DNA of 64,000 bases from Symbiodinium natans (taxonomy: Eukaryota > Sar > Dinophyceae > Suessiales > Symbiodiniaceae), in contig CAJNDS010002508.1 in NCBI GenBank assembly GCA_905221605.1, forward strand, positions 124,001 to 188,000, in the 5' to 3' direction. Under the pieces are notes generated by a model that was not told where the DNA came from, searched no databases, and saw only the letters and a program-made list of their open reading frames with translations. The translations under genes and the position numbers were made by a program. Below are positions 20,822 through 31,764 of the stretch, piece after piece (the first letter of the stretch is position 1; every line of letters begins with the position of its first letter).

Positions 20822-21416
20822 TGAGGTTGGGGTGTAGGGTGTGCATGGAGACCCCTTGGGTCCACTAAAATCCGAAACCCTTAACACCCCGCAACCTGCA
20901 ACTTCATGACTAGACCACATTGGGTTCCTCATGTTTTGGGTATCCACAAAATCGAAATGCAGACCAGCCTCCAAAGCCCTTGCCACCTCAACCCTAATTA
21001 AACTAAACCCTAAACTAATAAACTCTAAGCTAAACCCGAAACTAAACCCTGAGCGAAACCCTAAGCTAAACCCTAGGCAAAACCCTAAGCTAAGCCCCAA
21101 CTCACCAAGGGGATGCACGTCACAGTCTCCACCAGAAATGGCCTCAATCTGGCCTGTGACCTGCTGGTAGTCCTCCATGTGCCTCAAAGTGATCCGCTGA
21201 TGTAAGGAAGGTTTGGGGTTCGCTGGGGTTTGACCAGAAACGCTGAGGCTTTTGAAGACCAATGCTTATAGGCTTCTATAGGGTCTATGGCGAAACAGGG
21301 GCTTACGTCTCTCATTGGTACGGCCCCCGAAATTTAGCCAAAAACCCTGAGCCCTGAAAAAAAAAACAATCGAACCCCAAAGAACGCCCCCCCCCCCCCC
21401 TCTCCCACCAACTCAC

Positions 21417-21495
21417 GCAAAGACACGGGCGCACGTAGGCCATAGCTCCCTGGCTCTCTCCAACGGGGTCTCCCAGGGCGCGTCCCTAATAGCAG
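21417..21495 (-). CDS. Candidate 79-nt exon
   Basis: The minus strand reads AIRDAPWETPLERARELWPT followed by CARVF, with a TTTCAG acceptor and a consensus GTGAGT donor. Splice signals are among the best in the window. No family is recognised. Confidence 0.55.
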
Positions 21496-21802
21496 CTGAA
21501 ACTTGAGCCCGCCCGCGGCGGGAAGAGAGTCTAGGGTTTTGGGCTTGTGGGGCTGTATGCGGTTTAGGATGTTGAGGTCTTAGGGTTTGGGGATTAGGGG
21601 TTCGGTTTGCTGGAAGAAGAGGGTCTTGCTGCACCCTGAACCCTTCCTGCGGCAATCATTCACTGCATGGCCCATCTGGGCTTATTGCGGCGTATGGACA
21701 TGAAAGCATACGTACGTCGTACTAGCATGCAGGTATGCAGCTAAAAGAAGAGAACAAACCCGGACAACATCTCCGTTGCGTAGAGAGCCTGAATAAACGA
21801 AC

Positions 21803-21931
21803 ATCTTTCAAGATCTGAGGTGGTGTGGTGAATTTGTTTTTGTCACTTTGAAACGGAAAACGGACTTCGCGAACCATCCCATTGTAAAGGTAGTTGCTGC
21901 AGAGCTTGTGGAGGAGCCTGTGCAACGTCTC
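21803..21931 (-). CDS. Candidate 129-nt exon
   Basis: Forty-three complete codons begin ETLHRLLHKLCSNYLYNGMV and end QILKD, between a CAG acceptor and a GT donor. It looks clearly protein-coding. A related, frame-disrupted segment (FLHRLLRLPNHSSAYG) lies at about 22270-22325. Confidence 0.6.
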
Positions 21932-22690
21932 CTGCAGTGGCAATGGAGGGTCATAAGGTGAGAAAGCTGTTAGGGAAGTTAGGGGGTACCAGCAAATGGA
22001 AAACAGTAAGCAAATGCAGGTTTTCTTCTAGTACGGTAACCTATATACATGAAGCTCCTGAGAAGCCAGCCAGATGGGCTTAGTTTCACAACGCCGTGCA
22101 GCATGCAACACCCTGAGCCCCAAATCCAAAAGCTTAGGTCCTAAAGCCTAAACATACCCAAGCCGCCAGGTCCAAACTCGAAGACCTTGAATTTAAACCT
22201 TGTAAATCCCAAACCGTAAACCCCTAAACCCTGAACCCCTAGAACTGCTAAGCCACAAAACGCTACACCATAGGCAGACGAGTGATTTGGCAGGCGAAGG
22301 AGGCGGTGAAGAAATGTGTCTCCCTCACACACGCTTGAGGGTTCGGAAACGGGAATGAGTTCCCTAGAAAAGATTAAAATGTGCCTGGTGCCAACTTCTA
22401 AGTTCCAAGTCGGAACTTAAAAGCATGCCACGTGTGCACATCTGACCCGTTGTCCCCTATCCTCTGGCTTACATCATAGACCGGTCACAGCGGTCGGGCT
22501 TTATGGTTGGGGGGGTCTTCTCTTGGGGTTTCGTAGAGAGTATACAAGAGCACCAAAGATGCTGATTTCCCCCTTCTGGGCACCTTGAGCCGGGACGTGG
22601 GCTTGCATCAAATGTGCGAGGCAGTTGCCCTTCACCGGAAAATAGCGAGGCATGTGCCGCACAGGCACACAGCAGACAGCCTACAAAGCC
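21932..22690. other. Spacer with a decayed exon relative
   Basis: A minus-strand segment at about 22270-22325 resembles the 21803-21931 exon but is out of frame at its acceptor. A palindrome AAGTTCCAAGTCGGAACTT lies near 22400. Otherwise unassigned. Confidence 0.4.
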
Positions 22691-24112
22691 TCAAGGACCT
22701 GGACTCGCATGGCGCGGCAGCGTCGAGATTGCGCACCGGTAGCCTGAATACTGCGACGCATGCTCATGTAGACCAGGCCCCACGAACTTGCATTCTTCAG
22801 ACAAGGCGGAGTCTCCCAACATCATCTTGCGAAGGCCTCCAGTGCGAGCGCGGGCCTGAATGTAGCAGGTCAGGGCGCCCAGGTCAAGATCCTTAATCCG
22901 TGTAAGAATGACCATGTTCCGGCTTACTACTGCCATGTCGTCTGCATCTGCAGAATGGAACTTCACCTCAAACTCTGCAGATCGGACGATTCGACCATCT
23001 GGGAGTTTGACCGTAAAGTATCCTTCGACTTCCTCGGGCCAATCGCCTAGGTTGATTCTTGAACTATGCGAAAGAACAACATTGCCGCTAAACAGCATCC
23101 TCTTGAACCCACATGAAGGAACATCATAACCCAAGGGCCCGGTCACCGATGAGGTAGGAAGACCTGCTCAACTTCAGGCCGAGGCGAATCCTCATGAGTT
23201 GCGGGATGTCGATGGCGTTGTCCAGCACGGGGCTGCTCATGAAGGAACGGAAGCGGTACAAGGCGATGGCCAGCTTGTCTGCCACCGCATCGATCCGATC
23301 CGCTATCTCGGATGCTCCGGCATTGCATGCAAGCGCGCCGTTGATGGAGTCCGCGAGGGATACGAGGGCGAAGGATGCACCAACAGCCATGCCCAAGGAC
23401 CGCGCAACCGGCGATGTGATTCCTAGAAAACCCTTTTTGGCGGTGATCTCAGCAACCTCGGAGCCAATGTCTGCAATGCACCCTGCGATCTCCTTGCCTG
23501 CGACAACGGCGTCTCGGAAGTGCCTGCAGACGGGGATCAAGTGTTCATGTAAGGTTTGGTGCTCCACATCGGGATGCTCCGCTGCCTCCAGGATCTCCAT
23601 GTACCTTGCCTCCCACGTCTCCAAGATGGGACTGACGGTCTGAAGATACTCCTGCATTCTGGCCGCCTTTCTTTCTCCATGCCAATCTGCACTAGAACGT
23701 TGCCAAATGAGACAACTCCGCTGGCGGCACCACCAATGGTCCCGATAGTGCCCAGAGTCACTGCTGCCGCGGATGCCACTCCGCCAGTGATGATTCCAAG
23801 CCCGACCAGGCCGGTGACGCCCGCCGCAAAGCCGAGCCCTTCGCTAACGGAACGAAAGATGTTGTGTGTGGCGCTGCGTGCGCGGCACGTGTCAGCCAAG
23901 CCGCTGAGGTCCATCATCGTCTGATGCATCATGCGGAGGTGCTGCATCCCAGCTGGCGAAGCCAGCTCTTCTTCGAAATCGTGCTGTAGCCTTTGCAGCC
24001 TGTATGAGGGATATTCGCTCGATGTCGCGGCAAGCATGATGCCGGGGCTAGGCGTATAGCGTTCGAAATGGGGTGAGGTGGATCTATAAAAATCACGGCA
24101 CACTAGAGCCAA
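22691..24112 (-). pseudogene. Intron-poor ORF with two frameshifts, possibly apolipoprotein L-like
   Basis: About 1.4 kb of minus-strand coding sequence runs without recognisable introns, unlike everything around it. The first part has a long Gly/Ala/Val-rich hydrophobic stretch (GLGFAAGVTGLVGLGIITGG, then more Gly/Ala) that could form a membrane hairpin. The middle part is helical with another hydrophobic segment (ARSLGMAVGASFALVSLA). The C-terminal part looks beta-rich. Two frameshifts, near 23670 (one base lost) and near 23150 (one base gained), cancel each other. The helix-hairpin-helix layout recalls apolipoprotein L proteins, but that is an impression. It may be a decayed retrogene or an intact gene with sequencing errors. 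The frame may extend above 24112. Confidence 0.5.
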
Positions 24113-24701
24113 ACGCCTCCCAGGTAGAACCAGCTCAGAGCTTGCCTTTCCTCAGGGTCGAACCCTGAACAGGGTTTAGGGATTAGGGAAATATCAAGGT
24201 TCACTGATTTGCACCCTCTCACATCAAGGCTTGCACACTTCTCTGATTCCTGCTTCATTTCGTGCAATCCCCACCCTTGCACAAACGATCTGTCCTCCAA
24301 GACACAGTCGAGGTGTTGAGGTGGTCGTTGTCGTGAACATCGTTGTTGGCCGGGCCACACACAGTCGGAGCCCCGGATCGAAAGTTGGGATGGCTTGGGT
24401 TTAGGGTTTATAGGGTATAGGGTATAGGGTTTAGGGTTTAGGGTTGAGGGTTTAGGGTTTAGGGTTGGCCACTTCTATTGGGAACTATAGTTGGTCGATT
24501 TGTAGTGTACTCATCCAGGGAATGTGCCGCACTGGCACAGAAACGGCGCGCATGTTGGAACACCCTCCCCCACCCAACCCTCCACCGGCTTCCGCAAAGC
24601 CAATTTTGCTGACTAAGCCCTAAACCCTATAGAAACCCATTTTAACCCCAATAAGCCCAAAGCCCGCATAAAGAAACCCACAGCCCTCTCCGGGCAGGCG
24701 C

Positions 24702-24753
24702 CTCGAAATGCTGCTTGGCTTCCACGCGCTTCTTGCGCTCCTCCTCTTGGAGC
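24702..24753 (-). CDS. Candidate 52-nt charged coiled-coil exon
   Basis: The minus strand reads LQEEERKKRVEAKQHFE with an AAG acceptor and a GAG|GC donor. A start nine bases further up (to 24762) is also open. The exon begins out of phase with the 25223 exon, so a connecting exon may be missing. Confidence 0.55.
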
Positions 24754-25222
24754 CTTTTCTTCCTCGCAAGGTCCCCAACAAGACACCAGGAGTCCGTGTG
24801 GGCTTTGGAATTGGGGTAAGGTTTAGGGTTTGGGGGTATTAGGGTGTTTTAGGGTTTAGGGTTAAGGGGTAAAGGGTTTAGGGTTTAGTTAGGATTTGGG
24901 GTTAGGGTGCCAGGGGAAACCAAACACCAACCCTGGGCCAAACAAATGCAGCTTTCTGTGCCAATCAGCGCTTGGACCTCCAAATTCTAAGCCTTTGCGC
25001 TACAACGCGGTGTCTGCATGTGCCATATTAAAGGTCGGGTCAGCTCTAGCTTGAAGAATTCCTCATATATGGCCCTGAACCCTATAAACCCTACACCCCT
25101 AAACCCTAAACCCCCTAAACCCACTAAACCCCCTGAACCCCCTAAACCCCCTAAACCCCCTGAACCACCTCACCCTCAACCCCAAAACCCCCTAAACCCC
25201 TAAGCCCTAAAGCCCGAAGGAC

Positions 25223-25291
25223 GCGGCCGAAGGGCTCGGCTTCGTGCTCCTCCGCCTGCTTCTGCGCCTTCCCTTCCTGCTCCTTCCGGGC
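25223..25291 (-). CDS. Exon, 69 nt, charged coiled coil
   Basis: Twenty-three complete codons begin ARKEQEGKAQKQAEEHEAEP and end FGR, with a GAG acceptor and a GT donor. It joins in frame to the exon at 25418-25459. CCCTAAA units lie below (25078-25210). Confidence 0.65.
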
Positions 25292-25375
25292 CTCTCTGGA
25301 GGGAACGCTGTCAACTCTGAAGAATTTTGGGCATAGGGTCTTGGGGTCTAGTGTTGAGGGTTCGGTGTTTGGGCT

Positions 25376-25402
25376 CCCCCCCCCCCCCCCCCCCCCCCCC
25401 CC
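25376..25402. repeat. Poly-C run
   Basis: Twenty-seven C residues inside an intron, a likely site of assembly length error. Confidence 0.9.
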
Positions 25403-25417
25403 AGATCCTTCGCCTGC

Positions 25418-25459
25418 CTGCTCCTTCTCTGCTTCCAGGTCTGCACGCTGCTGCTCATC
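25418..25459 (-). CDS. Exon, 42 nt, coiled coil
   Basis: Fourteen codons read DEQQRADLEAEKEQ between an AAG acceptor and a CAG|GC donor. A longer form to 25408 using a GA donor would break the frame with the next exon. Confidence 0.6.
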
Positions 25460-25774
25460 CTTTGGCGGGCTGCAGAGGGAGGAGGGGTGTTTTTATAAGA
25501 CTTATGGGGGGTTTATGGTGGTTTAGGGGTTACGGGAAACAGGGCTGAAGGTTTAGGGTTGAGCGTTTTGCCACCCAAAACTCCGCCTAGAGCCGCCCCT
25601 CAGGTCGGGAGTAAGACACCCCAAGCCCGAAACCCTGAAACCAAAACTCTCAAACCTAAACCCCCGTATTGGGCTTTGGGCTTTGGCGATTGACGGGGTT
25701 TAGGGTTAAGGGTTTTTGGCGGCTTCGCGGGCTCAGGGCTTCGTAGAAGTTTCGGAGCAGTTCAGCCGCGGCAC

Positions 25775-25798
25775 TTCCAGGGCATCAAGCCGCTCGGC
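25775..25798 (-). CDS. Exon, 24 nt, coiled coil
   Basis: Eight codons read AERLDALE after a GAG acceptor. The GT donor follows GAA, which is less typical, so the end may be further down. Confidence 0.45.
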
Positions 25799-26049
25799 CT
25801 CGAGAGAGGCAACTTACTCGGGCGCTCGAGGGCGGAATAGGGTTCAGGGTTTAGGGTTCAGGGTTTAGGTCTTAGGGTTTGGGTCTAAGGCTTTTTGGGG
25901 TTTGGAATGCGCCTTGTTGAATTTTTGGGAGACTACCACTCAGTCACTCAGTCATGGGATACAGTCCAAAGAGTGCAAGGATGAGGACTTATGGTTTCAG
26001 GCTATGCGTTGAATCTCCCCCCCCCCCTCCCCGTAAACCCCGAACCCCC

Positions 26050-26135
26050 CTAAACCCTAAACCCTAAACCCTAGGCCCTAAACCCCAAACCCCAAACCCC
26101 AAACCCTAAACCCTAAACCCCCTAAACCCTAACCC
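26050..26135. repeat. CCCTAAA array
   Basis: Tandem copies with CCCCAAA variants, followed by a poly-C run, immediately below the exon at 26156-26212. Confidence 0.95.
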
Positions 26136-26155
26136 CCCCCCCCCCCTCCCCTTGC

Positions 26156-26212
26156 CTCGGCGATGGCCTCACGCTTCTCGCGCTCTGCCCTCTTGGTTGC
26201 CAAGTTGGCCTC
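26156..26212 (-). CDS. Exon, 57 nt, charged coiled coil
   Basis: Nineteen complete codons read EANLATKRAEREKREAIAE, with a CAG acceptor and a GAG|GC donor. The charge pattern and phase-0 length fit the coiled-coil gene. Confidence 0.7.
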
Positions 26213-26227
26213 CTGGGGGGGCTTTAC

Positions 26228-26333
26228 TTTGGGATGTGTTCCCCGTCTCCTAACCGTCCTGAATAGGGATTATAGTAACCCCCCATTATCATCCCTGTTA
26301 AGAACTGTTCGTGTAAGGGGGAACGCCCCAAGC
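26228..26333. mobile_element. Small hairpin element, copy 2
   Basis: A diverged relative of the 14477-14566 element: imperfect TTTGGGATGTGTTCCCC and GGGGAACGCCCCAA ends enclose the box AGGGATTATAGTAACCCCC. It lies within an intron. Confidence 0.55.
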
Positions 26334-26975
26334 TCTACTTGCAGAAAGGGAGTTCAGGGCTTGGCGTCTTTCAGGGTTTAGGCCTTCAGGTGTTTCGGGC
26401 GTTTAGACTGCCTGTAGGGCTTGTTGGGGTTGGGATTTCTTCAGATATCCTGTAGCGTTACGAAGCACTTCAAGGTTCAGGGCCTGCGCGCGTTTAAGCC
26501 GAACCCCAAACCTGCCAAATCCCCAAGGCCCAACCCAAAGGCAACAAAAAAAAAACTTAAAGCTGGAAATCCCATGAAGCCTGGAAACCTACAAACCCTC
26601 AGAGCCAACATCATAGAGGAACTGGTGGGGTCTAGGGTTTGGACTCTTCGAGTTTCTCAGAGTTTAGGGCTACAGGGCTTGTAGATTCACCTCGGCTCAA
26701 AGTTCAAGGCCTGGCTCGAGGTTTTGGGTTTTTGGGATTAGAGCTTCCCGGGTTTCGAGCTTCGGCTAGGTTATAGTTCGCGCCGGCAGAGGCGCCCAAC
26801 AGCGGCGCGCCCTGCAAGATGCGGTAGGTATTTGAGGACTTCCCCCCCCCACCACCCACCCCCCCAACTCCCAACCCCAACATCTCCACCGACACACCCT
26901 GAACCTTCAAGCCCCCCCCCCCCCATATACCCTAACTACCCTAAACGATAGGGACCGATGATGCGTCGAAGGCTC

Positions 26976-26999
26976 CTTCAGTTGCTGCTGGAGTTCCTC
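26976..26999 (-). CDS. Micro-exon, 24 nt
   Basis: Eight codons read EELQQQLK with a TGCAG acceptor and an AAG|GA donor. Phase 0 on both sides. Confidence 0.65.
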
Positions 27000-27343
27000 C
27001 TGCAAAAAGGACCCACGAGTGGGATCAAGGTTAGCAAGAGGGGGTTCATCTCCACGGATGCTGGGCCCAGGCCCATAGGATATCAGGATTTTTTCGTTTG
27101 AGGGCTTATAGGGCTTGTTAGGGTAGTGGCCCTAACCCAAACCCACAAAATATAGCTGACCCTTGCTGCGAACAAGGGTTCCAAGGAAGCTCTAAACCCC
27201 AAACCCAAAGCTCCTGAACCCTGAGCTCCGAAACGCCTTAACCCTAAACTCCTAAACTCCTGAACCCCAAGGCCTGGAGACTCTAGTTTTCCCAAATCCC
27301 CTGGAGGCATCTCGGGCATCGGACTCTTGAACCCCGCCTGAGC

Positions 27344-27385
27344 CTTGGCGGACGTCTCTTTCTCCGCGCGCAGTGCCCGCAGCTC
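27344..27385 (-). CDS. Exon, 42 nt, coiled coil
   Basis: Fourteen codons read ELRALRAEKETSAK between a CAG acceptor and an AAG|GC donor. It is a relative of the ELAAAKAE repeat exons. A TTTAGGG array (27410-27474) lies above it. Confidence 0.65.
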
Positions 27386-27473
27386 CTGGCACGTGGATGG
27401 TGGGGTTTGGGGTTTAGGGTTTAGGGTTTAGGGTTTAGGGATTAGGGTTTAGGGTTTAGGGTTTAGGGTTTAG

Positions 27474-27622
27474 GGGTCTCTAAGGGTCTCCAAGGATTCC
27501 TAAAAACCCCTACGGTCTCTCTAAGGGCCTCTACATTAAGGGTCTACGGGTCTCTCTGAGGGTCTCCAAGGGTCTCTAAGAGTCTTTAAGGGTCTCTATA
27601 AGGGTCTCTCAGGGTCTAAGGT
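27474..27622. repeat. GGGTCTC-rich tandem repeat
   Basis: Imperfect units of AGGGTCTCTA over about 150 bases, directly after a TTTAGGG array, possibly derived from it. Confidence 0.75.
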
Positions 27623-27956
27623 TAGTCAGCTTTAGGGGTTTCGGGTTTAGCCTTTGGAGGCTAAGGCTCCAGGGCTTGTACACTCAGTAACAAAACCCGA
27701 GCTCAGGAAACCCTCAACCCCCGCCCCCCCAAACTGGATCTCCAACCCTCCGACCCTGAACCTTGAATCCTAAACCCCCCCCAAAACGCACAATTAAACA
27801 CCAAAGGCCCGCATCCAGTCATCCACAGAACTGGCTTCTTGCACAGACGGCTCCTGAAACTCTGGAACCAACAGCGTTAAAGCCCTAAACCCGAAACCTG
27901 GATCCTGCGACCTTAAACAACGAGGGAACATGAAACGCGGCGCGTGTGAAACGGTC

Positions 27957-27977
27957 CTCCTGCAAGTTCCTCAGCTC
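27957..27977 (-). CDS. Micro-exon, 21 nt, one heptad
   Basis: Seven codons read ELRNLQE with a CAG acceptor and a GAG|GA donor. It belongs to the DLRKLQE micro-exon family and joins in frame to ELRALRAE at 27344-27385. Confidence 0.7.
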
Positions 27978-28432
27978 CTGGCGGAAAGGCCTTAGCCCTT
28001 TTGCTCCCTTTTCTTTGTTGGGTCTGTGGGTGGGTGGGGTGGGGGCGGGGGGGGGGGTGAGTGTGGGAGTGGGGGTTTAGATTAGGGTTTGCGTGCTCTT
28101 TGGCGCTTTGGGATTGGGGCGTAGAGTGCTGGGATGTCAGGTTTTGCACCTGCCATGAAGAGAAGTGCCTGGCTCAACAACCCCCAGAAGCCTAGAGCCG
28201 AGTGTTGCTTTTTCAAGGAAGGCCCCCCCAAGAGCACCAAAGGAACAGCCAAAAACACCCCTAAACCCTAAACCCCAAACCCTAAACGTGAGATTTTTGA
28301 AGGAACTAAGGGGTTCCATTGCCCCAAAGGTCTCAAGACCCCAGGTCAAACCCCAAATCCTCAACCCCCCAAACCCCTACACCCTGACATGCCCAACCGC
28401 CCAAACCCTACACGCCCCTGAAAGGCCCTTCT

Positions 28433-28775
28433 CTTAATCCGAGCATCAGTTTAATTAATACCCCCACATTTAAAGAAATTTTTTTTGGCCGGAAGCCCGC
28501 CGGAAGACTACTTTCCATTAGGGTGGATTTCGTATGGGACAAACCCCCCACATTTAAAGGAACTTTTTTGGGGGGGGTTCAAAAATCTGTCGGCAGGCTT
28601 CTTGTTTTGCTTGCGGAGACGCAAAGCTACAGCACCTCAGGGATCTGCAGCCTATTGTTTTTAATAGAGAATCAATACAGGGCCATGGTCCAACTATTGC
28701 GGAACCCTGCATTCCTTATTGTGGAGGGGGGGGGGGGCCCCCCCCCCCCCCAATTCATCAGAAGCTCGGATTAAG
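28433..28775. mobile_element. MITE-like element with 12-bp terminal inverted repeats
   Basis: CTTAATCCGAGC begins the element and its complement ends it. Inside are two direct repeats of CCCCCACATTTAAAG followed by T-rich sequence, and a G/C homopolymer patch near 28728-28752. No coding capacity or clear target duplication is seen. Confidence 0.55.
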
Positions 28776-28882
28776 CTCAAACTGGCTTAATCCCTAAGCC
28801 CTGAACCCTAAACCCTAAACTCCAAACCCTAAACCCTAAACCCTAAACCCTGAACCCTAAACCCTAAACCCCTGTGCGACAC

Positions 28883-28944
28883 CTCCGCCTGGGCCGCGGC
28901 TGCAGAGTCGCCCGCCCTCAGCCTGAGCGGTTCTTCTCTGCAGC
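28883..28944 (-). CDS. Exon, 62 nt, second half of a split repeat exon
   Basis: The minus strand, starting two bases into a codon, reads CREEPLRLRAGDSAAAAQAE with a GAG acceptor and a GAG|GT donor. Its start complements the one-base overhang of the 29443-29482 exon. It lies between CCCTAAA (28806-28870) and TTTAGGG (28992-29060). Confidence 0.6.
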
Positions 28945-29442
28945 CTCCCCCTCCGCTCCATGCGTGGGGGTCCCAGACTCTTCTGGAGATGGGGTTTAGG
29001 GTTTAGGGTTTAGGGCTTAGGGTTTAGGGTTTAGGGTTTAGGGTTTAGGGCTTAGGGTTCATGAGGCTTAGGGTTTCAGTTTTGGGGTTTATATAAGTCT
29101 TAGGGCGTCGGGTCTAGGGAAACCAGAGGTGTGGATGGTCGCTTCTGAAGGTGCAGTTCTCTAAAGATGGACTCTTTCAGGGGGAACTCTCAACATACGG
29201 AATCAATGTTCACCATGGCTATTCAGAACTGTACCGGTACAACCAACAAATCAAACTGAAACCTGAAGCCCCAAACCCTAGACCCTGAACCCCAAATCCC
29301 CGCCCATAAAATAGAACAGACTTGCAAAAACCAGCAAACTCAAACTCGAAACCGCAAGTCCCCCTCGAAAAATAGAGCAGACTTTAACCCCCCCGCCCCC
29401 GGCCCCAACAAAAAAAATGGAACAGACTATCAAAAAACCAGC

Positions 29443-29482
29443 TTCGAAGCCTCTCCAGCTCCTTCTGGGCTTTGGCGAGCTC
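29443..29482 (-). CDS. Exon, 40 nt, first half of a split repeat exon
   Basis: The minus strand reads ELAKAQKELERLR and one further base, with a CAG acceptor and a GC donor. Together with 28883-28944 it makes 102 nt in frame. The heptad core matches ELAAAKAEVEILR. Confidence 0.65.
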
Positions 29483-29692
29483 CTGGAGGACGCGAGAAAC
29501 GCGGAGGCTCCCAGCTTGGGATTATGTAGGGCTTTTTTCGGATTGACAGAGGTTTTTCGGAACTTATGCGGTCTCTGAGCGGTTTGGGCCGCTTCTCCAG
29601 CCCTTCAAACACCCTCAACCTCCCCAAACCACGCGCAAAGAACACCAGCCCTAAAGTCTATTTCCCTGCGCCCTGAGCGTCGGCGGGTGGTC

Positions 29693-29713
29693 CTCTTGGA
29701 GTTTGCGCAGCTC
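29693..29713 (-). CDS. Micro-exon, 21 nt, one heptad
   Basis: Seven codons read ELRKLQE with a CAG acceptor and a GAG|GA donor. It is the first exon after the 18-kb retroelement-bearing intron in transcript order. Confidence 0.75.
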
Positions 29714-30021
29714 CTGTGCCAGAAGACTCTATGATGCAGGTGAGCGTCCGGGGCTCAGGAGTTTACACAGCTCTGAAGCCAGACCCACAACTCCACCGAG
29801 CCACAAGCCCTTAACGAGCTCGGCATGTTCCGGGGAGCCTACCCGAAAAATCCTGCGCTTCCGATTCTGAACTTCAAAGTCCTGAAAACATAAGCCGCAT
29901 AGAGCCCGAGCCATGAGACCTTCAAGCGATGATGCCCTGAAAGCCCTTAAGCTGCTCATCCTGCCGGGGAGTTCTACATTAGAAAACCCTAAACCCGAAA
30001 TACCTAAACCCTCTACCCTCC

Positions 30022-30051
30022 AAACCCTAAACCCTAAACCCTAAACCCTAG
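30022..30051. repeat. CCCTAAA tract at left LINE boundary
   Basis: The last 23 bases (30029-30051: three AAACCCT units then AG) are repeated at 48090-48112 on the other side of the LINE. This is consistent with a target-site duplication. Confidence 0.7.
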
Positions 30052-30425
30052 GCGTTCTGGCTTAAGTGTCGTGTAGTTTCTCCTCGGAGTCCACGCACCC
30101 ATAGCTGGTTACCCTAGTGCGGCTTTCGGCCCACGAATCTGGTTTTCGCTGTACCATATTTATCTGGAGGCGTCACACCTAGGAGCCGCTCATCTGACTG
30201 AGTCTGGCTACTGCGCCTAACCCGGCTGGCGCCCGGGAGCTGACCTTTTTACCTGAGGGGTGGTTCCCTCCTGGCTTCTGGTCAAGCCACTGCACTAGCT
30301 GTCCTTTACAGGGCCTACTGCATTTTTTCGTATATGGGATCATCTATCTTTCCTCTGCTGGTTCTCTTCGCTGGATTTGGAGGGGATATTGGGATCCTGG
30401 ACAGTCGCCTTGCCACTCTGCCCTG

Positions 30426-31717
30426 GCTAAATCACGGCTCGACAAGAACCAGCCTGGCACCGGCGGCACCGACGCCTACGCTGCCGAGCTCGCACCACAC
30501 TCCGAGGAGCTACAAGCGGCTTGGTGGTCAAACGCGATACAGTTTTGCGCGCAATTCGAAGGCTGGCAGGTCACCACTCGAAGTCTCAGCTACCAGGGCA
30601 AGCTCAAAGCTTGCTGCAGGCGGACTCCGCTATGGCGACACACTCTTGGTGCGGCACATGCTACGCCAACCGGTCTTCCAAGGCCTCGTATTGCTCAGTT
30701 TGTGGGGGTGCCCTGCAAACTTACACGACACAGTGGAATCGGGATGCATCGGCTTCACCGCGGCGCCGGACTGCTCCCTCTCCCCGACGTTCCAACCGGG
30801 GAAAAGATGCACCACAATATCCGAGACAAGGCCCGGGAAAGGGGAAGCAAGCCAATGCCACCCGCACCGGGAAAGGGGGCGACAAGTCTGCCAGGACGGA
30901 GGCCTCGACCGGTCCGGCCCTAGCCCCACCTCCAGGGGAATGGCAGGCCCCGAATGCGACGAGCCTGCCGCCGCCACCTGCACAACCGGCTCTGCCGGTC
31001 GCGCCAGCGGGAGCACTGTCCAGTGGCAGCGTGTCGCAGGACAGGGCCGCTCTACAGCAATTGGTCGCGGCAATGGCCCAAAGCAAAGACAAGCTGCCCG
31101 AGCACGTCAAGGCGCTCCTGGAGACACACCAGATGCAGGAGACGGAAGAGGAGGCCAAGGTCCTTCACAAGGCGGTCACGGCGCAGCAGAAGGCCAGAAA
31201 GGAGCTTGCGAAAATCCGTGCGGCGCGAGCAAACTATCTGGCAGGATGGAGTACCTACCTCGGCCAGATCCAAGGTATGCTGCAGCAACAGCTGGAAGAC
31301 CAACAGAAGGTCTTGAGCACCCTGGATGCAGGAGAGTTGCAATGGACCTCGAACTTGGCAGCGGCCTCGTCATCCCTGAAGGCGAAAGTTGGAGGGTCTG
31401 CAGATCTGGAAGCCATGGGTATCGACGAAGAAGCAATTGCAGAGGCGGAGGCCGAAGCAGCCGACGCCAAGGTGGACAGCCAACTGCATCTGGAGCAAGA
31501 GCTACAGAAGCAGAGAGAGATGCACCAGGCTTCAGCCAAGAGCTTGCTCGAAGCCGTTACAACTGCACATGCCAAGGCTGCGTCGGATGCAGCCACAGCG
31601 GAACAAGACAGGGAAAGGACGCCGAGGAGGAAACGAGCGCATACAGAGGAAGTCGTTGTTTCCGACGACGATCAAGCCAAGACTCCGGCACCGCACCCTG
31701 GCAAGGCCCGAGGCTAG
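30426..31717 (+). CDS. LINE ORF1, zinc ribbon and coiled coil, one frameshift
   Basis: The N-terminal part (30426 to about 30610) reads in one frame with AAWWSNAIQFCAQFEGWQV and SLSYQGKLK. After a shift, the next frame has SLLQADSAMATHSWCGTC and a CX2CX10CX2C zinc ribbon (ATG at 30632). A basic Pro-rich region follows, then a long Gln/Glu/Ala coiled coil to about 31640, and a basic end RTPRRKRAH. Such ORF1 proteins bind element RNA; that role is inferred. The true start is not certain. A different open frame overlaps all of this and is a shadow. Confidence 0.6.
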
Positions 31718-31764
31718 ATACGTCACAGTGGACGCCTACCCTTGGGCTGATACACACGGTCACC

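Noticed and set aside
24107-24117. Spliced-leader relic (TTTGGCTCTAG on the minus strand)
   Set aside because: Only the last 11 bases resemble the dinoflagellate leader, with one mismatch; the rest does not match, so chance is likely.
30334-31760. Start of a 1341-codon plus-strand open frame overlapping LINE ORF1
   Set aside because: Its first 477 codons are a low-complexity shadow. The zinc ribbon and coiled coil lie in another frame, and the real ORF2 begins at the ATG at 31765.
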